Origin: Saprospiraceae bacterium
GTDB taxonomy: Bacteria > Bacteroidota > Bacteroidia > Chitinophagales > Saprospiraceae
Direction of reading: 5' to 3'
DNA length: 64,000 nt
Assembly (NCBI GenBank): GCA_019638385.1
Contig: JAHBTW010000003.1
Location: 124,001 to 188,000 of the forward strand
In this document: positions 37,671 through 44,830 of the stretch, piece by piece
How positions within the stretch are numbered: the stretch's first letter is position 1
How the letters are laid out: each line of letters begins with the position of its first letter
Position numbers and translations under genes: made by a program
The notes under the pieces: model-generated
What the model saw: the letters and a program-made list of their open reading frames with translations, nothing else
The model's database searches: none
Told to the model about the DNA's origin: nothing

Positions 37671-38843
37671 ATGGAAGCATATATCGTAAAAGCATACCGC
37701 AGCGCGGTGGGCAAAGCCAAAAAAGGCGGTTTTCGCAACTACCGCTCCGACGACCTCGCCGTGGACGTGGTCAAATACCTCTTTGAACATGGCACGGAAC
37801 TCGATCCAAAATTGGTGGACGACGTGATCGTAGGCTGCGCCAATCCGGAAGGCGAACAAGGCTTGCAAATCGGACGGCAAATCTCCCTGCGCGCGCTCGG
37901 CAAAGAAGTGCCGGGTATGACCGTAAACCGTTATTGTGCTTCCGGCTTAGAGACCATCTCCATTGCAGTGGCCAAAATCCGCGCCGGCATGGGCCATGTA
38001 TATGTGGCCGGCGGCACCGAAAACATGAGCATGATACCCATGACGGGCTACAAACTGGCGCCGAGCTACGCCGTGGCCGCCAACACCCCCGATTATTTGG
38101 TCGGCATGGGGCTGACGGCGGAGGCGGTTGCCCACAAATACGGCATCAGCCGCGAGGCTGCCGATGAGTTTTCTTACAACTCCCATATTAAGGCCGCCAA
38201 TGCCATTGACGAAGGCCGCTTCACCGATCAGATTGTGCCGGTAAAGGTGAAAGAAGTGTTTGTGAAAAACGACAAACGCGTGGAAACGGAAAACATCGTG
38301 GCCGTGGACGAAGGCGTGCGCAGAGATACGACCGTGGCGGGGTTGGCCCAACTTCGCCCGGCATTTGCCGCCAACGGCGTAGTCACAGCCGGCAATGCCT
38401 CCCAAACCTCCGACGGCGCATCCTTTGTGCTCGTGGTGAGCGAAGACATCGTAAAACAATTCAATTTACAGCCGATTGCGCGTTTGGTTTCCTGCGCAGT
38501 AGCCGGCGTGGATGCGCTGTACATGGGCATCGGGCCGGTAGCGGCCATTCCCAAAGCGCTGGCGCAAGGCGGGCTGAAACTCTCCGATATTGAACAAATC
38601 GAACTCAACGAAGCATTTGCTGCACAGGCACTCGCGGTCATTCAGGAAGCCGGGCTGAACCCGGATATCGTGAACGTGAACGGCGGCGCTATTGCACTGG
38701 GGCACCCGCTCGGTTGCACCGGCGCCAAACTCTCTACCCAGCTCTTCCACGAAATGAAGCGCCGGGGACAGAAATACGGCATGGTGACGGCCTGCGTCGG
38801 CGGCGGGCAGGGCATCGCCGGTGTTTACGAAATGCTCAATTGA
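37671..38843 (+). CDS. fadA: Acetyl-CoA C-acyltransferase (thiolase)
   Basis: 390 residues, normal for a thiolase. It cleaves 3-ketoacyl-CoA with CoA in fatty-acid beta-oxidation, or condenses two acyl-CoAs in reverse. The acyl-accepting Cys89 lies in VNRYCASGLETIS. The C-terminal motifs NVNGGAIALGHPLGCTG (His) and TACVGGGQGIAGV (acid/base Cys) are complete. No fadB partner is adjacent, so the choice of beta-oxidation over biosynthetic thiolase rests on overall similarity to FadA-like enzymes. The gene ends 11 bp before the next, so co-transcription with the GT2 gene is possible. Confidence 0.94.
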   Translation: MEAYIVKAYRSAVGKAKKGGFRNYRSDDLAVDVVKYLFEHGTELDPKLVDDVIVGCANPEGEQGLQIGRQISLRALGKEVPGMTVNRYCASGLETISIAVAKIRAGMGHVYVAGGTENMSMIPMTGYKLAPSYAVAANTPDYLVGMGLTAEAVAHKYGISREAADEFSYNSHIKAANAIDEGRFTDQIVPVKVKEVFVKNDKRVETENIVAVDEGVRRDTTVAGLAQLRPAFAANGVVTAGNASQTSDGASFVLVVSEDIVKQFNLQPIARLVSCAVAGVDALYMGIGPVAAIPKALAQGGLKLSDIEQIELNEAFAAQALAVIQEAGLNPDIVNVNGGAIALGHPLGCTGAKLSTQLFHEMKRRGQKYGMVTACVGGGQGIAGVYEMLN

Positions 38844-38854
38844 TCCCGTAGCGG

Positions 38855-39748
38855 GTGCTTTCGGTTCTCATTCCGGTTTACAATTTCAATATTCTTCCTT
38901 TGACAGAGGAACTGGCGCAGCAATGTGCGGCGACCGGTGTATCCTGGGAAATCCTGTGCATAGACGACGGGTCTTCTCCTCCATTTTTGGAGCGAAACCG
39001 GTTGTTGCGGGGGCGCCCCGGCATCCGATATGAAGAACTGCCGGAAAACATCGGCAGGGCAGCCATCCGCAATCTTTTGGCGGAGCGGGCGTACTTTCCT
39101 TACCTGTTGTTTATGGATTGCGATTCGGCCGTGGTGCGCGCCGATTACATACAGCAATACATCGCTCATCTTCTGCCCGACACCGTATTGTATGGAGGAA
39201 GGGTGTATGCGCCGACAACGCCACAGGATACGCGGTATCTTTTGCATTGGAAATTTGGAACAGCGCGGGAGCAAACCCCGGCGCATCGGCGGGCCGCTCA
39301 GCCCTACCACGCTTTTATGACCAATAACTTTCTGATTCCCAAGGCGGTGTTTCAAGCCATTCGCTTCGAGGAGCGCATCCGGCACTATGGCCACGAAGAT
39401 ACGTTGTTCGGCATGGAGCTGCAAAAACGCGGCATTCCTATACGGCATTTAGACAATCCGCTGGAGCACATCGGTCTGGAAGCAGCGGACGTGTTTTTAC
39501 AAAAAACCGCGCAGGCCGTTCAAAATCTCGTGTGGTTACGAAAGCAGGGTTTTCCGGTGGAAACTCGGTTGTTTAGCGCAGCGGAGACGTTAAAAAGATA
39601 TCGGCTACTCCCAATCGCCGGCTTTCTGCTCCGGATGATAGCTCCGTTCATGAAAAGGAACCTGCTGTCGGCCCGGCCGAGCCTTCGCGTATTGGATGGG
39701 TATAAACTCATGGTTTTATACGTTTACGAAGCCTCGAAGGCTTCGTAA
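38855..39748 (+). CDS. Family 2 glycosyltransferase (with galactosyltransferase-type C-terminal motif)
   Basis: 297 residues starting with GTG at 38855 (VLSVLIPVYNFNILPLTEEL). The GT-A domain is clear: WEILCIDDGSSP, then RAAIRNLLAERAYFPYLLFMD with the metal-binding acidic pair in MDCDSA. The acceptor-side segment RIRHYGHEDTLFGMELQKRG matches the C-terminal galactosyltransferase motif. No membrane helix is obvious, so it is probably cytoplasmic and acts on lipid-linked glycans. The last codons form one arm of a hairpin that overlaps the stop. Confidence 0.88.
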   Translation: MLSVLIPVYNFNILPLTEELAQQCAATGVSWEILCIDDGSSPPFLERNRLLRGRPGIRYEELPENIGRAAIRNLLAERAYFPYLLFMDCDSAVVRADYIQQYIAHLLPDTVLYGGRVYAPTTPQDTRYLLHWKFGTAREQTPAHRRAAQPYHAFMTNNFLIPKAVFQAIRFEERIRHYGHEDTLFGMELQKRGIPIRHLDNPLEHIGLEAADVFLQKTAQAVQNLVWLRKQGFPVETRLFSAAETLKRYRLLPIAGFLLRMIAPFMKRNLLSARPSLRVLDGYKLMVLYVYEASKAS

Positions 39749-39791
39749 ACGTGGGGCGTTCGGTTGCGAAGCCTCAAAGGATTCGTAACCG
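39721..39791. repeat. Two tandem hairpins of the same 31-nt family, overlapping a stop codon
   Basis: Hairpin 1 (39721-39751) is a perfect 13-bp stem, CGTTTACGAAGCC / GGCTTCGTAAACG, with loop TCGAA. It contains the end and stop of the GT2 gene. Hairpin 2 (39761-39791) is a diverged copy (CGGTTGCGAAGCC ... GGATTCGTAACCG) 40 bp downstream. It lies between convergent genes, so it probably acts as a bidirectional terminator of a REP-like type. Confidence 0.65.
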
Positions 39792-39807
39792 TAAAGATTG
39801 CCCTGAA

Positions 39808-40557
39808 CTAATCCTTAGCCGCTTTTTCCAGCATTTCTGAAAACGCTTCCGTTCCACGCGCGCCGGAAACGGCAAATTTCCGGTTGAACACAAAAAACGG
39901 AACGCCCGTGACGCCGATCTGCCGGGCTTCATATAGGTCGTAGCGCACCTCATCCGCATGATCGTCGCCGGCCAGGGCTTTCAGTACCTCCGCAGCATCT
40001 AATCCGATTGCTGCTCCGAGTTGGGCCAGTATCTGATGATCCGCCGTATTGCGCCCTTCCGCGAAGTATGCTGCAAAGAGCTTTTCCTCCGCTTCGCTTT
40101 GCAAGCCGCGTTTTTTGGCAAAATGGGTGAACCGGTGCGCATCGAAAGAATTAGCTACCACCGCTTTATCAAAATTATACGTCAAACCCACGCTCGCGGC
40201 CATCTCAATTACATAAGACATCGTTTGCCGCGTTTTCGCTTCCGACCAACCTTTGTTCTCCATCAGCGATTGCACGACGCTCTTATCGGGGTCGGTTTTC
40301 AAATCGGGGTCGAGCTGAAAACTTTTCCACACCACCTCCACCCGCTCCCGATGAGGAAACTGTGCCAGCGCCGCTTCAAATTGCCGCTTCCCAATGTAAC
40401 AGAACGGACACATGACGTCCGACCAAATTTCTACAAGAATCTTATCCATTGATGGTGTTATTTTTGTGGAATTATTACCGGGTTGAGCGCTCGCGCCGCC
40501 GCCGGTGAACAGTATTAAAAGGAGAAAAAAAACCGCTGCCCTTTTCAGGTGTTGCAT
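39808..40557 (-). CDS. DsbA-family (FrnE-like) thioredoxin-fold oxidoreductase, possibly exported
   Basis: 249 residues from the ATG at 40557. The thioredoxin-fold core starts ILVEIWSDVMCPFCYIGK with active-site Cys50 and Cys53 (CPFC). The helical insert and the cis-Pro segment IGVTGVPFFVFN are typical of FrnE/2-hydroxychromene-2-carboxylate isomerase-like DsbA proteins. FrnE proteins normally begin right at the core and are cytoplasmic; an ATG at residue 37 (MDKILVEIW) would give that form. The longer frame adds a plausible signal peptide (MQHLKRAAVFFLLLILFTGG, ending ASAQ), which would send it to the periplasm. Both starts are possible. Confidence 0.88.
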   Translation of the reverse strand: MQHLKRAAVFFLLLILFTGGGASAQPGNNSTKITPSMDKILVEIWSDVMCPFCYIGKRQFEAALAQFPHRERVEVVWKSFQLDPDLKTDPDKSVVQSLMENKGWSEAKTRQTMSYVIEMAASVGLTYNFDKAVVANSFDAHRFTHFAKKRGLQSEAEEKLFAAYFAEGRNTADHQILAQLGAAIGLDAAEVLKALAGDDHADEVRYDLYEARQIGVTGVPFFVFNRKFAVSGARGTEAFSEMLEKAAKD

Positions 40558-40623
40558 GATCTTTAGATTTTATCCGGTCGTATTAACACCGCGTTCGCAA
40601 AAAGGATTAGTCAACACAAAACC

Positions 40624-41607
40624 ATGCACTACGATATCATCATTGTGGGCGGCGGCCCCATCGGACTGGCCTGCGGCCTCGCAGCACAAAAAGCCGGGCT
40701 GCAATACCTCATTGTAGAAAAAGGCGCTTTGGTTAACTCGCTTTATCACTATCCGGCCAACATGACTTTTTTCTCCACCTCTGAGCGCCTCGAAATAGGC
40801 GGCATTCCCTTCGTATCCAATAACGCCAAGCCCACCCGTAGCGAAGCGCTCGAATATTATCGCAGGGTGGCGGAGTCGCAGCAGTTGAATCTTCATTTGT
40901 ACGAAACCGTCCAAAAGCTCAGCGGTGCAACGCCTCTTTTTACAGTAGAGACGGATAAAACAACCTACACGGCTCAATTCATCATCCTCGCTACCGGCTT
41001 CTTCGACGTTCCGGTATTGCTCAACATTCCCGGCGAAGACCTGCCCAAAGTGACGCATTACTACGGCGAACCGCACGCTTACTACCGGCAAAAAGTGATC
41101 GTGGTAGGCGCCAACAACTCCGCCGTGGATGCCGCTTTGGAAATCTGGCGCAAAGGCGCGGAGGTCACTATGGTGATTCGCGAGGCGGAAATCGGCAAGC
41201 GGGTGAAATACTGGGCGCGCCCCGACATCGTAAACCGCATAGAGGAAGGCGCCATCCGGGCATATTTTCAATCGGAATTGGCAGCCGTTCGCCCCGATGA
41301 AGTGGATGTGCGCACGCCGGAGGGCGTCATCACTCTGCCCAACGATTTTGTCATTGCCGCTACCGGCTACCAGCCCAATTTCGGGTTCTTGGAACGCATC
41401 GGCGTGCAACTCTCCCCGGATGAAAAACGCTACCCCAGCTACAACCCCGACACACAGGAAAGCAATGTGCCCGGCCTCTACCTCGCGGGCGTGGTGTGCG
41501 GCGGCATGGACACGCATGTGTGGTTTATAGAAAATTCGAGGGTACACGCGGATCGCATTGTGGAGAACATCAAAATCTTGCTACTTTTGGGAGATGGTTC
41601 CCAATAG
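40624..41607 (+). CDS. ypdA: YpdA-type FAD-dependent (bacillithiol) disulfide reductase
   Basis: 327 residues. The N-terminal FAD-binding motif is IIIVGGGPIGLACGLAA; the NAD(P)H-binding motif is VIVVGANNSAVDAALEIW. There is no CxxC redox pair, as expected for YpdA rather than thioredoxin reductase. The conserved C-terminal NVPGLYLAGVVCGGMDTHVW supports the family. Characterised YpdA reduces oxidised bacillithiol, which some Bacteroidota make; no bsh genes lie here. It is divergent from the DsbA-like gene, a pairing that fits thiol redox maintenance. It overlaps the next gene by 14 bp. Confidence 0.9.
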   Translation: MHYDIIIVGGGPIGLACGLAAQKAGLQYLIVEKGALVNSLYHYPANMTFFSTSERLEIGGIPFVSNNAKPTRSEALEYYRRVAESQQLNLHLYETVQKLSGATPLFTVETDKTTYTAQFIILATGFFDVPVLLNIPGEDLPKVTHYYGEPHAYYRQKVIVVGANNSAVDAALEIWRKGAEVTMVIREAEIGKRVKYWARPDIVNRIEEGAIRAYFQSELAAVRPDEVDVRTPEGVITLPNDFVIAATGYQPNFGFLERIGVQLSPDEKRYPSYNPDTQESNVPGLYLAGVVCGGMDTHVWFIENSRVHADRIVENIKILLLLGDGSQ

Positions 41608-43267
41608 AATCCGGCATTTCATCCAACACCCGGCAGCGGTCTTTGCACTCCTCGCCGTAGCGGTGCATTTGTTCTATCACCGCACCTGGGATGCTGGCTT
41701 CGTCACCGATTTCACCGGCTTACAATGGCGGGTAGAAGACAAGCCCGTTTGGGGATTCCTGAACTGCTTCGGATTTCCGGCCATGCAACAGGTGCTGCTT
41801 TTGGTGCTGCATGTTTTTTACAACGCCTTTCGCGCACAGGGCCTGCCCTGGTATTTGCTTTTCAGCAGTTTGCACATCCTCAATGCCTTCCTGCTGTACG
41901 GGTTTGTCAAAAACTTGGCACACCGATTCAAGCTCTCCCACCCGCAGGGCGCCGCAGTGGCAGCGGCCCTGCTTTTCGCCTTGTCGCCTTATCACACCGA
42001 AGTGTTGGTGTGGCGGGTTTGCCTCAGCTATCTGCTCTCCGGCATGTTCCTGCTGCTGACGCTGCGCTTCGCCCTGCAATGGATAGACGAAGCGCGCAAA
42101 AAATATCTTTGGTGGGCGCATATCATTTTCACCCTCGCTCTGTTCACCTTCGAACTCGCGCTGGCCATCCCCGTCATCAGCCTGCTGCTGATATGGCTTA
42201 TCGGCGGCAAATCCGCCGAGGTCAAAAAACGCCTGATCGCCTTGTCCGGCCCGCAATGGGCGCTGACCGGACTTTATTTTCTGCTCAATAAAATCGTGCT
42301 GGGCGCCTGGGTGGGCCACTACGGTGAATCGGTGCATTTGCGGTTTCCTTTGCAGGAAATGGCCGCCAATTTCTGGCGCTACACGGCCAAACTCGGCTTG
42401 TTCGGACGGTATTTAGACTTGCCCGTCAAGCAGGCCGTTTTTGGGAAATTAGATCAACCCGCCTGGATCATCGCGCTCAGTGTGGCGCTGGCCGGGGGCT
42501 TGCTGTGGCAGGCCTTGCGCGGGCGAGGTAGCCAAAAGGGCCGTTTGTCCGTTTTTATGATCCTGTCTTATGTGGCTGTCCTGCTTCCGATCCTCAATCT
42601 CTATTTCAACAACCTCATGCGCATTGACGGCGACCGCTACGCCTATGTGCCTTCGCTGTTCTTTTTCGCTTTTGCCGCCATAGCGGTTTTTTCCCTGCAC
42701 AGGGTATTGGCCGGTGTTTTTTTGGTCGTGTTTATTGGCTTCTCCGTTCGTTTTTTGATCAAAACAAATGAGCGCTGGGAACAAAGCGCTCAACTGTACT
42801 ACAGCCTGCTTGACGACTATCGCTGGCAGGACAAAGAGCATGTGTTTCTGCTCAACCTGCCCGACAACTACCAAGGCGCGCCCATGTTTCGCGATCATTC
42901 GCTGAGCAATCGGGCGCTCGCCGACGCCTTGCATTACATGGGCGGAAAAACGCCTGCCGGAACCATTTACGAGGTGGCGCAGTACAACCTTGCCGCGCCG
43001 GAAGACGGTGTGAGCGTACAATCGGATTCCGTCGGCGTACTGACGGTGCAGTTTCTCCAAAGCGGCAACTGGTGGTGGCGCGGCGGCATCGGGGCAACGG
43101 CTTACGCCAAACCCGCCTATCGCTTTGAACCCGGCGACGGACGATACCGGCTCTATTTGGATGCCATCCCGCCCGGCGCGATTTTCATTATACAAAAAGG
43201 CAGCCGCTGGGAAGAAGTGGAGGTAGCGCCGCTGTTGCAAAAAGACGTACCTTTCTCTGCTCAATAA
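41594..43267 (+). CDS. Polytopic membrane protein, TMTC/GT-C glycosyltransferase-like
   Basis: 557 residues from the ATG at 41594 (MVPNRIRHFIQHPAAVFALL), overlapping ypdA by 14 bp. At least nine hydrophobic helices fill the first 390 residues. The segment ALLFALSPYHTEVLVWRVCL and the later NNLMRIDGDRYAYVPSLFFF recall the TMTC-type GT-C mannosyltransferase pattern (HPxHVExVAW and DRYxYxPS). The typical first-loop acidic pair is not clear. The last 130 residues form a soluble domain rich in beta structure (QFLQSGNWWWRGGIGATAYA). Transfer of a sugar from a polyprenyl donor at the inner membrane is inferred, not shown. Confidence 0.65.
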   Translation: MVPNRIRHFIQHPAAVFALLAVAVHLFYHRTWDAGFVTDFTGLQWRVEDKPVWGFLNCFGFPAMQQVLLLVLHVFYNAFRAQGLPWYLLFSSLHILNAFLLYGFVKNLAHRFKLSHPQGAAVAAALLFALSPYHTEVLVWRVCLSYLLSGMFLLLTLRFALQWIDEARKKYLWWAHIIFTLALFTFELALAIPVISLLLIWLIGGKSAEVKKRLIALSGPQWALTGLYFLLNKIVLGAWVGHYGESVHLRFPLQEMAANFWRYTAKLGLFGRYLDLPVKQAVFGKLDQPAWIIALSVALAGGLLWQALRGRGSQKGRLSVFMILSYVAVLLPILNLYFNNLMRIDGDRYAYVPSLFFFAFAAIAVFSLHRVLAGVFLVVFIGFSVRFLIKTNERWEQSAQLYYSLLDDYRWQDKEHVFLLNLPDNYQGAPMFRDHSLSNRALADALHYMGGKTPAGTIYEVAQYNLAAPEDGVSVQSDSVGVLTVQFLQSGNWWWRGGIGATAYAKPAYRFEPGDGRYRLYLDAIPPGAIFIIQKGSRWEEVEVAPLLQKDVPFSAQ

Positions 43268-43281
43268 AAACAGATAAAACC

Positions 43282-44580
43282 ATGCACAACAAAAAGGAAG
43301 AGATTTTAGAAAAGCAAAAAAAGTACCTCTGGCCCAATCACTTGCTCTATTACACGGAGCCGCTGCCCTTAGACTACGGCGACGGCATGTATGTATGGGA
43401 TGTGGAAGGTAAAAAGTACCTCGACTTTTTCGGCGGCATTCTCACCACAAGCGTGGGCCACAACCGCCCCGAAGTAATAGATGCGGTAAAAGCGCAGGCG
43501 GAAAAACTCATCCACTCTTCTACCCTGTATCCCAATGAAGCGCATGTGAATCTGGCTGAAAAAATGGCCGAAATAGCGCCCGGCCGGTTACAGGTGTCGT
43601 ACTTCACGCCGTCGGGCACGGATGCCGATGAAACGGCGGTATTTCTGGCACAGACCTACACCGGCCGGCAGGAAATCGTAGCGCTCCGGCACGGCTACAG
43701 CGGTCGCTCGGCCATCGGCATGGCACTCACCGCGCAGGCGCCCTGGCGCATCGGCGGCACGCACATTGCCGGTATCAAACACGCGCTCAACCCCTACTGC
43801 TACCGCTGTCCGCTCAAAATGACTTATCCCGGCTGCGGCGTGGCTTGCGCCCAGGATGTGGAAGACACGATCAAAACCACTACCTCCGGCAAAATTGCCG
43901 CGTTCATTGCCGAGCCTATTCAAGGCGTAGGGGGCTTCATCACGCCGCCGCCGGAGTACTTCAAAATCGTGCAGGAAATTGTGCGAAACTTCGGCGGACT
44001 GTTCATTGCCGACGAGGTGCAAACCGGTTTTGGGCGCACCGGCGATAAGTGGTTCGGCATTGAACACTGGGATGTGGAACCCGATATTATGACCATGGCC
44101 AAAAGCATTGCCAACGGATTTCCTTTAGCCAATACCATTACCCGCCCTGACATAGCGGAGAGCACCCGCCATGCCGGCCTCACCATCAGTACCTTCGGAG
44201 GCAATCCCGTGTCGTGCGCCGCATCATCGGCCGCCATCGGCGTGTTGGAAAAAGAAGCCGATCCGCAGCATGTGGCCCGCGTGGGCAAAATATTGCGCAA
44301 CGGGTTGGAACGCCTGCAGGAACAATACGCGGTCATCGGCGATGTACGCGGTATGGGGCTGATGCAGGGCTTAGAATTGGTAAAAGACCGGCAAAGCAAA
44401 GAGCCCTCACCCGATGCTACCAAACAACTGTTTGAAGCTACCCGCGAACTGGGCCTGCTCATCGGAAAAGGCGGCCTGTACGGCAATGTCATCCGCATAT
44501 CTCCGCCGATGACGGCGCGCGAGGATGATGTTCATCTGGCGTTGGAGCTGTTGGGGAAGGCATTTGGGAGGATGGGGTAG
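43282..44580 (+). CDS. Class III pyridoxal-phosphate aminotransferase (AGXT2-like)
   Basis: 432 residues. The fold-type I core is clear: LDFFGGILTTSVGHNRPEV, FTPSGTDADETAVFLAQ, FIADEVQTGFGRTGDKW with the PLP-binding Asp, and the Schiff-base Lys in MTMAKSIANGFPL. It resembles alanine-glyoxylate / 3-amino-2-methylpropionate-pyruvate aminotransferases more than ornithine or GABA enzymes. The insertion HALNPYCYRCPLKMTYPGCG brings four cysteines close together, a feature I have seen mentioned for some subgroup members but cannot place. Its exact amino donor cannot be told from sequence. Confidence 0.9.
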   Translation: MHNKKEEILEKQKKYLWPNHLLYYTEPLPLDYGDGMYVWDVEGKKYLDFFGGILTTSVGHNRPEVIDAVKAQAEKLIHSSTLYPNEAHVNLAEKMAEIAPGRLQVSYFTPSGTDADETAVFLAQTYTGRQEIVALRHGYSGRSAIGMALTAQAPWRIGGTHIAGIKHALNPYCYRCPLKMTYPGCGVACAQDVEDTIKTTTSGKIAAFIAEPIQGVGGFITPPPEYFKIVQEIVRNFGGLFIADEVQTGFGRTGDKWFGIEHWDVEPDIMTMAKSIANGFPLANTITRPDIAESTRHAGLTISTFGGNPVSCAASSAAIGVLEKEADPQHVARVGKILRNGLERLQEQYAVIGDVRGMGLMQGLELVKDRQSKEPSPDATKQLFEATRELGLLIGKGGLYGNVIRISPPMTAREDDVHLALELLGKAFGRMG

Positions 44581-44614
44581 GGGTGGCCAGGGCCGACGCA
44601 TCAAAATCGGGAAT

Positions 44615-44777
44615 GACCTCGGAGAGGTCAAATGTTTGTAGAAAAAGGTCATTTATACCAATTGGGACGACCTCGGAGAGGTCGAACATTGGCTTGTCAT
44701 ATAATGTGCGACCTCTCCGAGGTCATCATAACGTGAAAAAACGCTTGTTTCTACAAAGATACGACCTCTCCGAGGTC
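44615..44777. repeat. Four near-palindromic 15-mers in mirrored arrangement
   Basis: GACCTCGGAGAGGTC occurs at 44615-44629 and 44669-44683. Its reverse complement GACCTCTCCGAGGTC occurs at 44710-44724 and 44763-44777. Spacings are 54, 41 and 53 bp, so the block is mirror-symmetric around 44696. TTTGTAGAAA on the left (about 44635) is matched by TTTCTACAAA on the right (about 44749). Each 15-mer can itself fold as a 6-bp hairpin. It sits between convergent genes. It may be a dispersed repeat, a bidirectional terminator or a small inverted-repeat element. The short DLSEV-rich frames it generates are artefacts. Confidence 0.8.
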
Positions 44778-44830
44778 GCCGTTTCATTTGATGCGTTTGC
44801 CTTGGGGGCATGCTGCCGGAGATGGTTCAA

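Noticed and set aside
44615..44777. CRISPR-like array
   Set aside because: The units are palindromic 15-mers in opposite orientations with uneven spacing, and there are no cas genes nearby.
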